Source: Thermohalobaculum sp039033215 (GTDB lineage Bacteria > Pseudomonadota > Alphaproteobacteria > Rhodobacterales > Rhodobacteraceae). Taken from it: a DNA stretch of 64,000 nucleotides. This document shows positions 51,603 to 59,703 of the stretch, in pieces. The stretch is taken from contig JBCCDA010000007.1 in the NCBI GenBank assembly GCA_039033215.1, positions 9,074 through 73,073 on the forward strand. Reading direction: 5' to 3'. How positions within the stretch are numbered: the stretch's first letter is position 1; each line of letters begins with the position of its first letter. The notes beneath the pieces are model-generated. The model made no database searches and was not told the origin of the DNA. It saw nothing but the letters and a program-made list of their open reading frames with translations. The position numbers and the translations under genes were made by a program.

Positions 51603-54600
51603 CTACAGGAAGTCACTCGCGTCTACATCGGCCGGGGGTACGCCCTCGAGGAAGACGACATAGCCGCCACCAATCAGCTTGGTGCCGGCGCCGCCGCCAA
51701 AGGTCGAGATCGCGAAGTCGTTGAACCCGAGCCCATCCGCGGTGAAATCAAGCACGTCGACACCATCCTCCCAGTCGGTGATACGGTCGATGCCGCCGGA
51801 GACCGTGAACACGAAGACATCGGCATCGAGCCCACCCGTCAGGGTGTCACCGCTCGCGCCGCCGTCCAGGGTGTCCTCACCCATGCCGCCGTAGAGCAGG
51901 TCCTGTCCCGCCCCGCCGTTGATGTCGTCATTGCCCGACCAGCCATAGAGGACATCGGCGAACTCGTTACCCAGGATCGAGTCGTCATCATGCCCGCCGT
52001 AGATGAGGTCGGCACCGGCGTTGCCTGCAATGAAGTCATCGCCCCAGCCTCCGTCGATACTGTCGGCGCCCTTGGACCCGAAGAGGCTGTCATCGCCGGC
52101 ACCGCCGTCCACGGTGTCGTGGTCGGCGCCGCCAAACACGATATCGTTGCCTGCATCAGCGTCGATGTCGTCACTGCCGTCGAGACCCAGAATGACGTCT
52201 TCCTCGACCGTCCCAAGGAGTACTTCCCCGATGTTGGTGCCCAGTATCTCCCTTGGCCCGAACAACTCCGTCGACGGGAGGGCTGAGAAGTCGCCTTCCG
52301 CCGCCTCCAGCAAGACTGCCTCGACATCCGTCAGCGACCGGTCGAACATCATGATGTCCGTGATGCTGCCCTCGAAGTACCACTCCGCGCGATCCTCCAG
52401 TCCGTCACGGCGGCGAGCAGATGCGCCGACGAGGATCTCTTCGGTGTTGCCAAGCATGCCGCCCGGGAAGCCGTCTTCCGCATCGACCATCTCGCCGTTC
52501 ACGAACAGCGCGAGCGTATTGTCGTCGAAGCTGAAGGCGATGTCATAGGTCTCGCCTGCAACGATCTGCTCGTCACGGTACTTGAGGTAGCGGCTGATGT
52601 CGGTGTCGTCCTGAAAACGAACCCTGAGGTACCCGTCGGTTCCAACCCATGCCGTGAAGTGGCCTCCGGTCTTGTGGCCCGAATGATCCTTGGAGAGGAG
52701 CGCCTGGTCGCGCCCGCCTGGCGCGTCCGCCGTGAAGCTGAAGGCGATCGTGCCCGTCTCCTGCTGCATCGAAGGCGTGTGCGCTATCGTTCCATAGATG
52801 TCGCCGTTGTAGCTTCCGCCATCATCCTCCAACACCAGCCCGAGCTCGGGTAGGTCCGTCACCACGGTGTCGCCGTAGCTGACCAGGTCCGCATAGGGGT
52901 TTTCGGCGAAGGCTTCGGGGTCCGAGCCTATCGGATCCCCTTCGACGTCGCGGCTATCGTAGCCAAAGAGCTCCTGTCCGTTCCACTCCCGGGTCTTCGT
53001 GTCGCCTGAGGGGGCGAGCGCCTCCTGTAGCTGGTCGACCGTGTCGACGATGCCGTAGTGGACGCCTGCGTCCGTGATGACGTCGTCTTCCTCGACCAGG
53101 TCACCGTGCACGACGACATACCCGAGGTAGTCCTCGTCATGAGCACCGCCGTTCCTGCCCTGCTGCGAGTAGACGGTGATGACCGAGACGGCAGTGTCAT
53201 CAACGCCGTCATCGTTGCTGTCGTGGGGCCGGTGCGTGATCTCGACGTTCGTTGTGTGACCGATGATCGAGATCGTGTCCTCGCCCTTCACGAAGTCCGC
53301 GATGACATCGATCCCGATCCCGTCTACCCAATGGGCGTGAATTCGGGCGTTCTCCCCGGCGACCCCGCCCCAGTGGATCATCCGCTCGCCGCTCATCAGG
53401 TTGTCTGTGATCGCCTCTCGGGTGCCGTTGATCAGCGTCTCGATCTTGAAGTGGTCGTTGCCCGCACCGCCGACCAGGATGTCGTCCGCGACGAGCGGCT
53501 GATCAAGCCAGTCGGCCAGTTTCAGAAGGCTGTTGTCGATCTGCGGGTCCGGGAAGGGCCGCGATGGCTCGCCAAGGACCAGCTGACCGGCACGGTCCTC
53601 GCCTGTGTCCGAGCGGGCAATCAGGACGTCGTTACCGGCGCCCCCGATCACCAGGTCCGAGCCACGACCGCCATCAAGGGTATCGTTGCCGTCACCGCCG
53701 TCGACGATGTCGTCCCCATAACCGCCCTGAATGCTGTCGTTGCCACCGCCTCCGGAAAGGCTGTCGTCACCGGCACCGCCATCTACGCTGTCGTCGCCGC
53801 CGAGGCCGAAGAACGTATCGTCCGCCGCTATGATCGGCTGCGGCCCCGTGGCCTTGGTGAGTTTGCCGATATCGAACCCGGGCGTCGCCAGGTGCTGGAT
53901 CTCGGCCCGCGTCAGGGCATCGGTGGCGCTGTATCCGCCAAAGAGCGCGAAATCGGCGATGGCACCCTCGAACGGGTTATCCAGGTCTTCATCGTCGGTG
54001 CCGAACTGCTGTGCGGTCTCGTTGAGCTCGGTCAGCCGCTGATCGGCACCAAGGACCCAGGGCTCCTTGTTGTTCAGGAAGAACGCCTCAAGATAGGTCT
54101 CGGGCGTTGGTACGTCGCCTTCGACGGGCGTCCACGCACTGCTCGGGACCTTCTTGCCGTCCAGATAGACGAAGACCCCGGTCTCGGTGAAGTTGACGGC
54201 CAGGTGCTGCCAGGTGCCCTGCGTGAGCAGGGGGCCCGTCGTCCAGCCCTTGTTGCCACCCCCGTCGCCTGGCGCCATGCGCAGGAGGAGCCCGCCGTCG
54301 CTGGTGTGGCCCAGCCTGAAGTGTCCGCCTTCACCGGCACCGCGCTGATCCTTGGAGACGAAGACCCCCGTGCTCGTGAGATCCTGTGGCTGCACCCACA
54401 GCGTGATCGACCCTTGCGTGATCTGATAGTCGGGATCGTGCGCAATGAAAGCGAACTCGTCCTCGCCATTGAACGAGAGCGCATTCAACGCGCCATCCGG
54501 CCCTTCCACCACACCGTCCGTGCGCAGGCGTGCCTGGTTCTCGTAGAGGGTATAGGCCTTGGCCACCTGGCCACCCTGGTTGTCGGCATAGGCACCATCG

Positions 54601-56390
54601 GGCCCTGCGAAGTCCCAGTGCGCAAGTGGCGCTTCCATCCCCGGCGCCTCGGGACCATCTGCACTCCAGACATCGGCGCGGCCGGTGGCCGATTCTCTGA
54701 CGCCTGTGACCTCGATGAAGCCGAGCGGCTCGAACGGATCGCGCGTCTCCTCGTAGGTGAACCCGGCGACGGGATCGCCGAAGGTCACCAAGTCGTCATA
54801 GGGATTGTCGACGTAATCTTCGGGGTTGCCGGTGACGGGTCCCAGAACGCCCCCGGGCTCGCGCGTGTCATAGCCATAGACCTGCTCGCCTGCGATCTCT
54901 GTCACCTTGAGGTCGCCGACCGGGAACAGTGCTTCTGCCACTTCCGCGAAGGTCTCGACGATGCCATAGGTCACGTTGGCATCGGTCTGGATCATCTCCT
55001 CCTCGACCCGGTCGCCGTGCACGATCGTGATGCCGATCAGGTCCTGGGTGTGCGCCCCGCCGCCGCCGTGCTGCTGCGAGTAGATCGAGATGATGCTCTC
55101 GTCGTCACCGTCGTTGTCCGTGTCGTAGTGATCGACCGACACGTTGGCCGTATGGCCGATCACCGCGATCGAGTCGTCGCTTGCCACGAAGTCGGCGATG
55201 ACGTCGAAGCCCTTGGCGTCGACCCAGTGGTCGTGCAGCTCGTTGTTCTCGCCCGCGACACCGGCCCAGTTGATGGTGCCATCTGATCGGACGTGCTTCT
55301 TGATGATGTCGAGCTTGCCGTTGATCTGGGGCGCCAGCAGGAACGTGTCACGGCCATCCCCGCCTTCGAGGATATCGTCCGAGACGAGCGGCATGTCCTC
55401 CCAGCCATAGAGCTTCTGCCTGTCCGGATTGACCTCGCCGTCGGGATCGCCCCGCGTGGGTTCGCCTATGGCGAGCTGGCCTATCCGCTGCTCGCCTGCA
55501 TCCGACCGCGCGATCAGCAGATCGTTGCCGTCCCCGCCGCTCAGGTAGTCCGATCCGCGTCCGCCATCCATGACGTCGTCGCCGTCACCCCCGAACAGCG
55601 CATCGTCGCCATAGCCGCCGAAGAGCTCGTCATCTCCCCCAAGGGCATTGATCGTGTCGTTGCCGCCCTCGGCATAGATGATGTCACGGCCCTCGGTCCC
55701 GGTCTCCACGCTCGGGTCATCGACGGCAGCATCCAGGAACTGAGACGGATGATATTCCGACGCCGGTACCAGAACGGTGCCAGCGGGCGGGTTCAGGAAA
55801 TCGGCCAGTGTGCCGTAGAACGCGCTCGGCAAGACGGGCAGTCCGTCGATCGAAAGCCCGAGGCTCTGACCGCCGCCTGAATCGAAGTACAGGATCTCGA
55901 TCGCATAGAGGCCGCCCTCGAAGTTCTCGGTGCGGGCTGTCTCGTCGGTGCCGCGACGCCCCGTAAACTCGGAGAACTCGACACCGCCCAGGGCCAGTGC
56001 AAATCCGTCGTCGGAGTAGACGCTGACTTCATGCTCACCCGCGGGGATGTAGATGTAGCCGGTCAGTCGCAGACCGGAGGGGCCCATCTCCAGCTCGCCG
56101 TCACCGATCAGACTGGCCGCGTCATCGCCCAGGAACTCGGCAATGGTCGTGTCGGATCTGTTCCCGCCATAGGCGATCTGCGTCGCGGTAAAGGTCGCAT
56201 CCGGGGTGTTGGTCTCGATGATCTCTTCGAGATGCTCGAGCTTCCCGATCCAGTCGCCCGGGGCGTAGACCTCGCCTGACAGGCCTGTTCCGGCGATGGG
56301 CACGAAGCTGATTTGAGATGACGGTACGTCGGGGTTGATGATTTGGGGTGTGGTCACGGGGGTGCCGATAGGCGAGGCGTTCAGCGTCAT
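51603..56390 (-). CDS. RTX-type secreted protein (1595 residues) with PA14 and LamG domains
   Basis: The N-terminal about 200 residues form a PA14-type domain (PAGEHEVSVYSDDGFALALG). Two long tandem units follow. Each has an RTX block, an ARSD-GE-R-GQL linker, a conserved block around AGVAGEN...HDHWVDAKGFDVIADF / GIDVIADF...IGHT and ending in VVHGD-type IVHGD/VVHGD, a YGYD or GYDSRD segment, and a LamG/concanavalin-like domain. A third RTX block and a C-terminus nearly the same as that of the 5016-residue protein (GGIDRITDWEDGVDVLDFTA) complete it. No signal peptide; type I secretion expected. Likely a Ca2+-stabilised, carbohydrate-binding extracellular protein. GGAG lies about 7 bases before the ATG. 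Confidence 0.93.
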   Translation of the reverse strand: MTLNASPIGTPVTTPQIINPDVPSSQISFVPIAGTGLSGEVYAPGDWIGKLEHLEEIIETNTPDATFTATQIAYGGNRSDTTIAEFLGDDAASLIGDGELEMGPSGLRLTGYIYIPAGEHEVSVYSDDGFALALGGVEFSEFTGRRGTDETARTENFEGGLYAIEILYFDSGGGQSLGLSIDGLPVLPSAFYGTLADFLNPPAGTVLVPASEYHPSQFLDAAVDDPSVETGTEGRDIIYAEGGNDTINALGGDDELFGGYGDDALFGGDGDDVMDGGRGSDYLSGGDGNDLLIARSDAGEQRIGQLAIGEPTRGDPDGEVNPDRQKLYGWEDMPLVSDDILEGGDGRDTFLLAPQINGKLDIIKKHVRSDGTINWAGVAGENNELHDHWVDAKGFDVIADFVASDDSIAVIGHTANVSVDHYDTDNDGDDESIISIYSQQHGGGGAHTQDLIGITIVHGDRVEEEMIQTDANVTYGIVETFAEVAEALFPVGDLKVTEIAGEQVYGYDTREPGGVLGPVTGNPEDYVDNPYDDLVTFGDPVAGFTYEETRDPFEPLGFIEVTGVRESATGRADVWSADGPEAPGMEAPLAHWDFAGPDGAYADNQGGQVAKAYTLYENQARLRTDGVVEGPDGALNALSFNGEDEFAFIAHDPDYQITQGSITLWVQPQDLTSTGVFVSKDQRGAGEGGHFRLGHTSDGGLLLRMAPGDGGGNKGWTTGPLLTQGTWQHLAVNFTETGVFVYLDGKKVPSSAWTPVEGDVPTPETYLEAFFLNNKEPWVLGADQRLTELNETAQQFGTDDEDLDNPFEGAIADFALFGGYSATDALTRAEIQHLATPGFDIGKLTKATGPQPIIAADDTFFGLGGDDSVDGGAGDDSLSGGGGNDSIQGGYGDDIVDGGDGNDTLDGGRGSDLVIGGAGNDVLIARSDTGEDRAGQLVLGEPSRPFPDPQIDNSLLKLADWLDQPLVADDILVGGAGNDHFKIETLINGTREAITDNLMSGERMIHWGGVAGENARIHAHWVDGIGIDVIADFVKGEDTISIIGHTTNVEITHRPHDSNDDGVDDTAVSVITVYSQQGRNGGAHDEDYLGYVVVHGDLVEEDDVITDAGVHYGIVDTVDQLQEALAPSGDTKTREWNGQELFGYDSRDVEGDPIGSDPEAFAENPYADLVSYGDTVVTDLPELGLVLEDDGGSYNGDIYGTIAHTPSMQQETGTIAFSFTADAPGGRDQALLSKDHSGHKTGGHFTAWVGTDGYLRVRFQDDTDISRYLKYRDEQIVAGETYDIAFSFDDNTLALFVNGEMVDAEDGFPGGMLGNTEEILVGASARRRDGLEDRAEWYFEGSITDIMMFDRSLTDVEAVLLEAAEGDFSALPSTELFGPREILGTNIGEVLLGTVEEDVILGLDGSDDIDADAGNDIVFGGADHDTVDGGAGDDSLFGSKGADSIDGGWGDDFIAGNAGADLIYGGHDDDSILGNEFADVLYGWSGNDDINGGAGQDLLYGGMGEDTLDGGASGDTLTGGLDADVFVFTVSGGIDRITDWEDGVDVLDFTADGLGFNDFAISTFGGGAGTKLIGGGYVVFLEGVPPADVDASDFL
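51815..52232 (-). repeat. C-terminal RTX nonapeptide array of the 1595-residue protein
   Basis: About 14 nonapeptides of the GGxGxDxux type (GGAGDDSLF, GGHDDDSIL, GGMGEDTLD, GGLDADVFV). The order and some non-canonical units (LGNEFADVLYG) match the end of the array in the 5016-residue protein (NGNEFGDELYG), supporting common ancestry. Confidence 0.85.
52250..53822 (-). repeat. Tandem unit 2 of the 1595-residue RTX protein
   Basis: RTX block (53822-53620), the same linker, HAHWVDGIGIDVIADF, YSQQGRNGGAH and a LamG-like domain (about 52850-52290; GTIAFSFTAD, LLSKDHSG, GGHFTAWVG). It shows the same order as unit 1 at 53870-55694, so an ancestral unit of about 550 residues was duplicated. Confidence 0.75.
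53870..55694 (-). repeat. Tandem unit 1 of the 1595-residue RTX protein
   Basis: RTX block (55694-55512), linker, conserved block with HDHWVDAKGFDVIADF and YSQQHGGGGAH, then a LamG-like domain (about 54640-53960; GSITLWVQPQD, FVSKDQRG, GGHFRLG). It parallels the unit at 52250-53822 in order and motifs; boundaries are approximate. Confidence 0.75.
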
Positions 56391-56701
56391 GCACTGCTCC
56401 AGGATGGCCCTCGCATCTCCGGTCCGGAGCCGTTTTTTGTTGCTCCAGGTGTCTGGACGTTACGCGCCGGACCGGTCCCGAGAAGTTCAATAGCCGAACT
56501 CAACCTATAGGGGAATAAGGATTTATGCGGCATTTTACGGAGTGTCCGACGGTGTGATCTGCTTGTTCCCAGGTGGACCACCACGAGAGCGGAGCAGAGT
56601 TTGGGAGACCAGAGGGCCCGGAGCACGTCGGGCAACCTTGTCAGAACGCGGCGCGGGCCGCGTCGCCGACTGGCTCTGGTGTGTTGCGAAGAGCGGGAGG
56701 T
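56391..56701. other. Intergenic region upstream of the 1595-residue RTX gene
   Basis: 311 bases between the start of the RTX gene and the stop of the exonuclease-fusion gene, both on the minus strand. No gene is supported. The part at about 56480-56550 is AT-richer and probably holds the promoter of the RTX gene, but no convincing -35/-10 pair is visible. No strong terminator was recognised after the genes entering from the right. Confidence 0.3.
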
Positions 56702-58780
56702 TCAGCTCACCGATTTCAGTAGGCTCCGGTGCTTGCGAAACTCCGCCAGCGTCTCTCCGATCGTGACGAATCCCTGTTCGTTCAGAAGCGGCACGAGCCG
56801 CAGAAACGCCTCCGCCGTGGCGAGCGCGTCGCCGATGGCGGTATGGCGGTGCTCGGGCGGGATCTCGATCCCGAGCCGGTGTGTCAGCGCGTCGAGCGAG
56901 TGTTCTTCGGTTCGCCCGTAGAGCACGGCGGAGAGCAGCACCGTATCCAGGACCGTGTTCTGGAACCGCGCGTCGATCTCGGGCTCGGCCCGGCGCAGGA
57001 ACGCCATGTCGAACGGGGCGTTGTGCGCGATCAGGACCGCATCGCCGCAAAAGCCGTGGAACTGCGCCACCGCCTCGGCGACGTTTGGCGCGCCGATCAC
57101 CATCTCGTTCGTGATGCCGTGCACGCTGGTCGCCAGCTCCGGGATGATGCGCCCGGGGTTCACCAGCATATCGAAACGCTCACCGGTCAACAGCCGCTGA
57201 TTGACGATGCGCACGGCCGCGATCTGGACCAGTTCGTCGCCTTGATGGGGCAGTAGGCCGGTCGTTTCGGTATCGAACACGACATAGGACACATCGCTCA
57301 GCGGACGGTCATCCGGTGCTGCGCCATCCCCGCTGTCCAAAAGGCCGAAATCGTAGAACTCGACCCGCGGCGCCACCTGCTGAGGCGGCTCGAGCGCCCG
57401 TGCCTCGCGCAGCGCCACGCAGAGCTGAAGACGCCCGTCTTCGCCCGTCTCACGCCAGCACTCGGTGCTGTGGCGCGCGAGGATCTCCTGCGGCGTTGTC
57501 CCCGGTCCGGTATCGTCCAGGTCCCGTCCCAACCAGGCTTCGAGCTTGGACACGGGAAGCTCGCCGCCGTCCGTCGACAGGGTCAGCAGGATGCCCAGCT
57601 CGTCAGCCCGGGCGTCAAGCCGCGGATCCGTCCCCCCAGCCGCCGACAGCAGGGCCGCCCCGGCAGAGAGCAGGCGCACGATGGAGAAGCTGTCACACCG
57701 CACGAGCAGCATAGGCTCGGGCAGGGTGCCCACCCGCAGATCGGCCCGCGCCATCAGCGCGTTGGCAAGATCGGCGACCGCGATCTCGCACATCGGCCAC
57801 CATTCCTGCGTCATCGCGTCGTGCGCCTGGGTCAGCCGGGACACGGCGCGCGCGAGATCCTCGATCTCCTCGCCCATGGCTGTTTGCAGCCTGTTCTTCT
57901 GATCAGGCGTCAGCTGAGCGTGCCCCCGAAGCGCCCCGAGCGTCGTCGCGATGTTGGCGGTCGGGCGGCGTACTGCCACCAGATGATCGGTGAGCGCACG
58001 CTGACGCGAGGCCCCCGCGCGCGATGTCCGCGTGATATCGTGCAGCGTCAGCATGTAGCCCGGCGGGCCCTGACCGGAGCTGTCGGGCATCCGGCGCATC
58101 TTGCCCGAGATCAGCTGCTCACCATCCGCAGTGGTGCACAGCACATCGATCGGGGCGCCGGGGTCCCGGCTGACCGCGAGCCGGTCAAAGGCATGGCGGA
58201 TCGGCTCGCCGGCCAGCAGATCGAAGAGCGACCGGTCAAGCCCCAGCTTGGGAGAACGCCCCAGGATGTCGGCGGCTTGCTCGTTGTAAAGCGCGATCCG
58301 GTGCTGTGCGGTGCAGAGCACAATCCCGTCCGGCACATCGCGCAGCACCAGCGCCAGGCGGGCATTCTGCTCGGCGATGGCCTGGGTCTCGCGCGCCACG
58401 GCCTCGGCCAGGGCGGAGCGCTTCTCGACAAGGCTCTCGGCAACGGCGGACGCCGCCGGGCCCAGATCCCCGAGATATTGCGCTTGCCCGGCCTCTATCG
58501 CGGTGTCGACATCGGTGTGTGTACGCGCCCTCAGATCGCTGGATAGCCGCTGGACGGGTTTTGCGACGTTCTCGTCGAAGAGAAGCCACACCCAGAGGAC
58601 AATGCCGCCCAGCGCAAAGGCAGCAACAGCGCCTGCCAGCACGAAGGCCGAAAGCGGGTCCGCCGACCCAAGCCGACCGTAGCCAAGCGCGATGCCTCCG
58701 GCGATCCCCGCCGCCCCGCCCAGCACGATCAGGGCGAAAAAGAGAAAGATCCTGAAACGCAGGCTCCACCTGGTCCACAT
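56702..58780 (-). CDS. Membrane PAS/degenerate kinase-like protein fused to a DnaQ-type exonuclease
   Basis: 692 residues from the ATG at 58780 (GAGGTGG upstream). Two membrane segments (FRIFLFFALIVLGGAAGIAGG; AFVLAGAVAAFALGGIVLWVW) are followed by a HAMP-like linker, a PAS domain (VLRDVPDGIVLCTAQHRIAL) and a histidine-kinase-like helical pair (LTDHLVAVRRPTANIATTL). The ATPase region lacks clear N and G boxes. Residues about 497-670 are a DEDDh 3'-5' exonuclease: Asp503 and Glu505 in FDTETTG, HNAPFDMAF, and His646/Asp651 in HTAIGDA. Stand-alone DnaQ-like genes occur in acetate symporter/DUF294 clusters of other bacteria; here the enzyme is tied to a membrane sensor. The kinase part is probably inactive. 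The gene is 4 bases after the response regulator stop. Confidence 0.9.
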   Translation of the reverse strand: MWTRWSLRFRIFLFFALIVLGGAAGIAGGIALGYGRLGSADPLSAFVLAGAVAAFALGGIVLWVWLLFDENVAKPVQRLSSDLRARTHTDVDTAIEAGQAQYLGDLGPAASAVAESLVEKRSALAEAVARETQAIAEQNARLALVLRDVPDGIVLCTAQHRIALYNEQAADILGRSPKLGLDRSLFDLLAGEPIRHAFDRLAVSRDPGAPIDVLCTTADGEQLISGKMRRMPDSSGQGPPGYMLTLHDITRTSRAGASRQRALTDHLVAVRRPTANIATTLGALRGHAQLTPDQKNRLQTAMGEEIEDLARAVSRLTQAHDAMTQEWWPMCEIAVADLANALMARADLRVGTLPEPMLLVRCDSFSIVRLLSAGAALLSAAGGTDPRLDARADELGILLTLSTDGGELPVSKLEAWLGRDLDDTGPGTTPQEILARHSTECWRETGEDGRLQLCVALREARALEPPQQVAPRVEFYDFGLLDSGDGAAPDDRPLSDVSYVVFDTETTGLLPHQGDELVQIAAVRIVNQRLLTGERFDMLVNPGRIIPELATSVHGITNEMVIGAPNVAEAVAQFHGFCGDAVLIAHNAPFDMAFLRRAEPEIDARFQNTVLDTVLLSAVLYGRTEEHSLDALTHRLGIEIPPEHRHTAIGDALATAEAFLRLVPLLNEQGFVTIGETLAEFRKHRSLLKSVS

Positions 58781-58784
58781 GGTA

Positions 58785-59162
58785 TCAGGCCACCTCATCC
58801 TCGATGAGGCGGTTGACCGTGTCGATCAGCTCGACCGGCGAGAACGGTTTCGAGATGAACGCATCGGCGCCCATGGCAATGGCCTTGCGCTTCTCCAGCG
58901 CGCCGCCGCTGGCAGTCATCATCAAGACTTTGATCTCAGTGCCGCCGTCCACCCCGCGGATCTGCTCGCAGACCTCATAGCCGGAACACCCCGGCAGCAT
59001 CACGTCCAGCAGCACCAGAGCGGGGCGCTTCTGGCGGATTGCTTCGATGGCGGCCGGGCCCGTGCTCACACGGTCGATCTCGTAGCCTTCACGCTGGATG
59101 AGAAACTCGAGCGCCAGGGCGATGCTGTCTTCGTCTTCAACGACCAGAACCGATTTTGCCAT
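58785..59162 (-). CDS. Single-domain response regulator (REC only)
   Basis: 125 residues, one receiver domain and nothing else. Acidic residues in VVEDEDS (about 8-12), phospho-acceptor Asp53 in LLDVMLP, Thr83 in MMTAS and Lys105 in SKPF are all present, so it should be phosphorylatable. GGGAGAGG precedes the ATG. It lies directly upstream of the membrane PAS-exonuclease gene and 17 bases downstream of the small membrane protein gene, so it probably receives or modulates a signal for this acetate-uptake cluster. A CheY-like partner for a kinase elsewhere is likely because the neighbouring kinase module looks degenerate. Confidence 0.92.
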   Translation of the reverse strand: MAKSVLVVEDEDSIALALEFLIQREGYEIDRVSTGPAAIEAIRQKRPALVLLDVMLPGCSGYEVCEQIRGVDGGTEIKVLMMTASGGALEKRKAIAMGADAFISKPFSPVELIDTVNRLIEDEVA

Positions 59163-59179
59163 GTGCCTCTCCCTGGGTC

Positions 59180-59695
59180 TTACGAGCATGTCGCCTGCAG
59201 CAGCGGATCGCCCGCGGGGACGTCGGTCCAGTCGGCGTTCGTGACGTTGCCGGCCGCGTCGAAGACCATCCCATCGGCGATGTCTGCGCGCCGCCCGGCC
59301 GCGCAATCGATCAGCATCGGCAGTTTCGTGGCGGGGGCCCGGTGGGTGAACAAAAGCAACTCGACCAACCGCTGACCGGGCACGTCTGCGTTGGCCCGGA
59401 TGGCGGTCTGATCCACCGCCATGAAGCGGCTGACGAAAGGGGTGAGATGGGTCCATGGCCTGAAGCTGGACGGCTCGGCGTAGGTCTGCACGACCACGAC
59501 CCCCTCCGGCAGCGCGTCAGCGGTGCGGCTGAACCAGGAGTACTCGCCCCAGATGGTGAAGCCGAACATGCCGACGGCGGCGAAGATGGGCACCATGACG
59601 CGGGGCAGGGCGCCCTTTGTGACCATTCGAACCAGCATGGCGATGCCGGCCCCGACAGCCGCGGCTGCGAACGCTGCTATGAATTCGATGAGCAT
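59180..59695 (-). CDS. Hypothetical membrane-anchored protein of the acetate-uptake cluster
   Basis: 171 residues from the ATG at 59695, preceded by AGGGGGA. Two N-terminal hydrophobic segments (LIEFIAAFAAAAVGAGIAML; VMVPIFAAVGMFGFTIW) are followed by a mostly soluble domain of about 115 residues with two Cys (PMLIDCAAG; the C-terminal ATCS). I do not recognise the family. Position between DUF294 and response regulator genes suggests a part in sensing or assembly of the symporter system. Confidence 0.75.
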   Translation of the reverse strand: MLIEFIAAFAAAAVGAGIAMLVRMVTKGALPRVMVPIFAAVGMFGFTIWGEYSWFSRTADALPEGVVVVQTYAEPSSFRPWTHLTPFVSRFMAVDQTAIRANADVPGQRLVELLLFTHRAPATKLPMLIDCAAGRRADIADGMVFDAAGNVTNADWTDVPAGDPLLQATCS

Positions 59696-59703
59696 CAATC
59701 CCC

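Noticed and set aside
53058..55286. 742-codon plus-strand frame opposite the 1595-residue RTX gene
   Set aside because: It mirrors RTX and LamG coding sequence; periodic composition creates open antisense frames.
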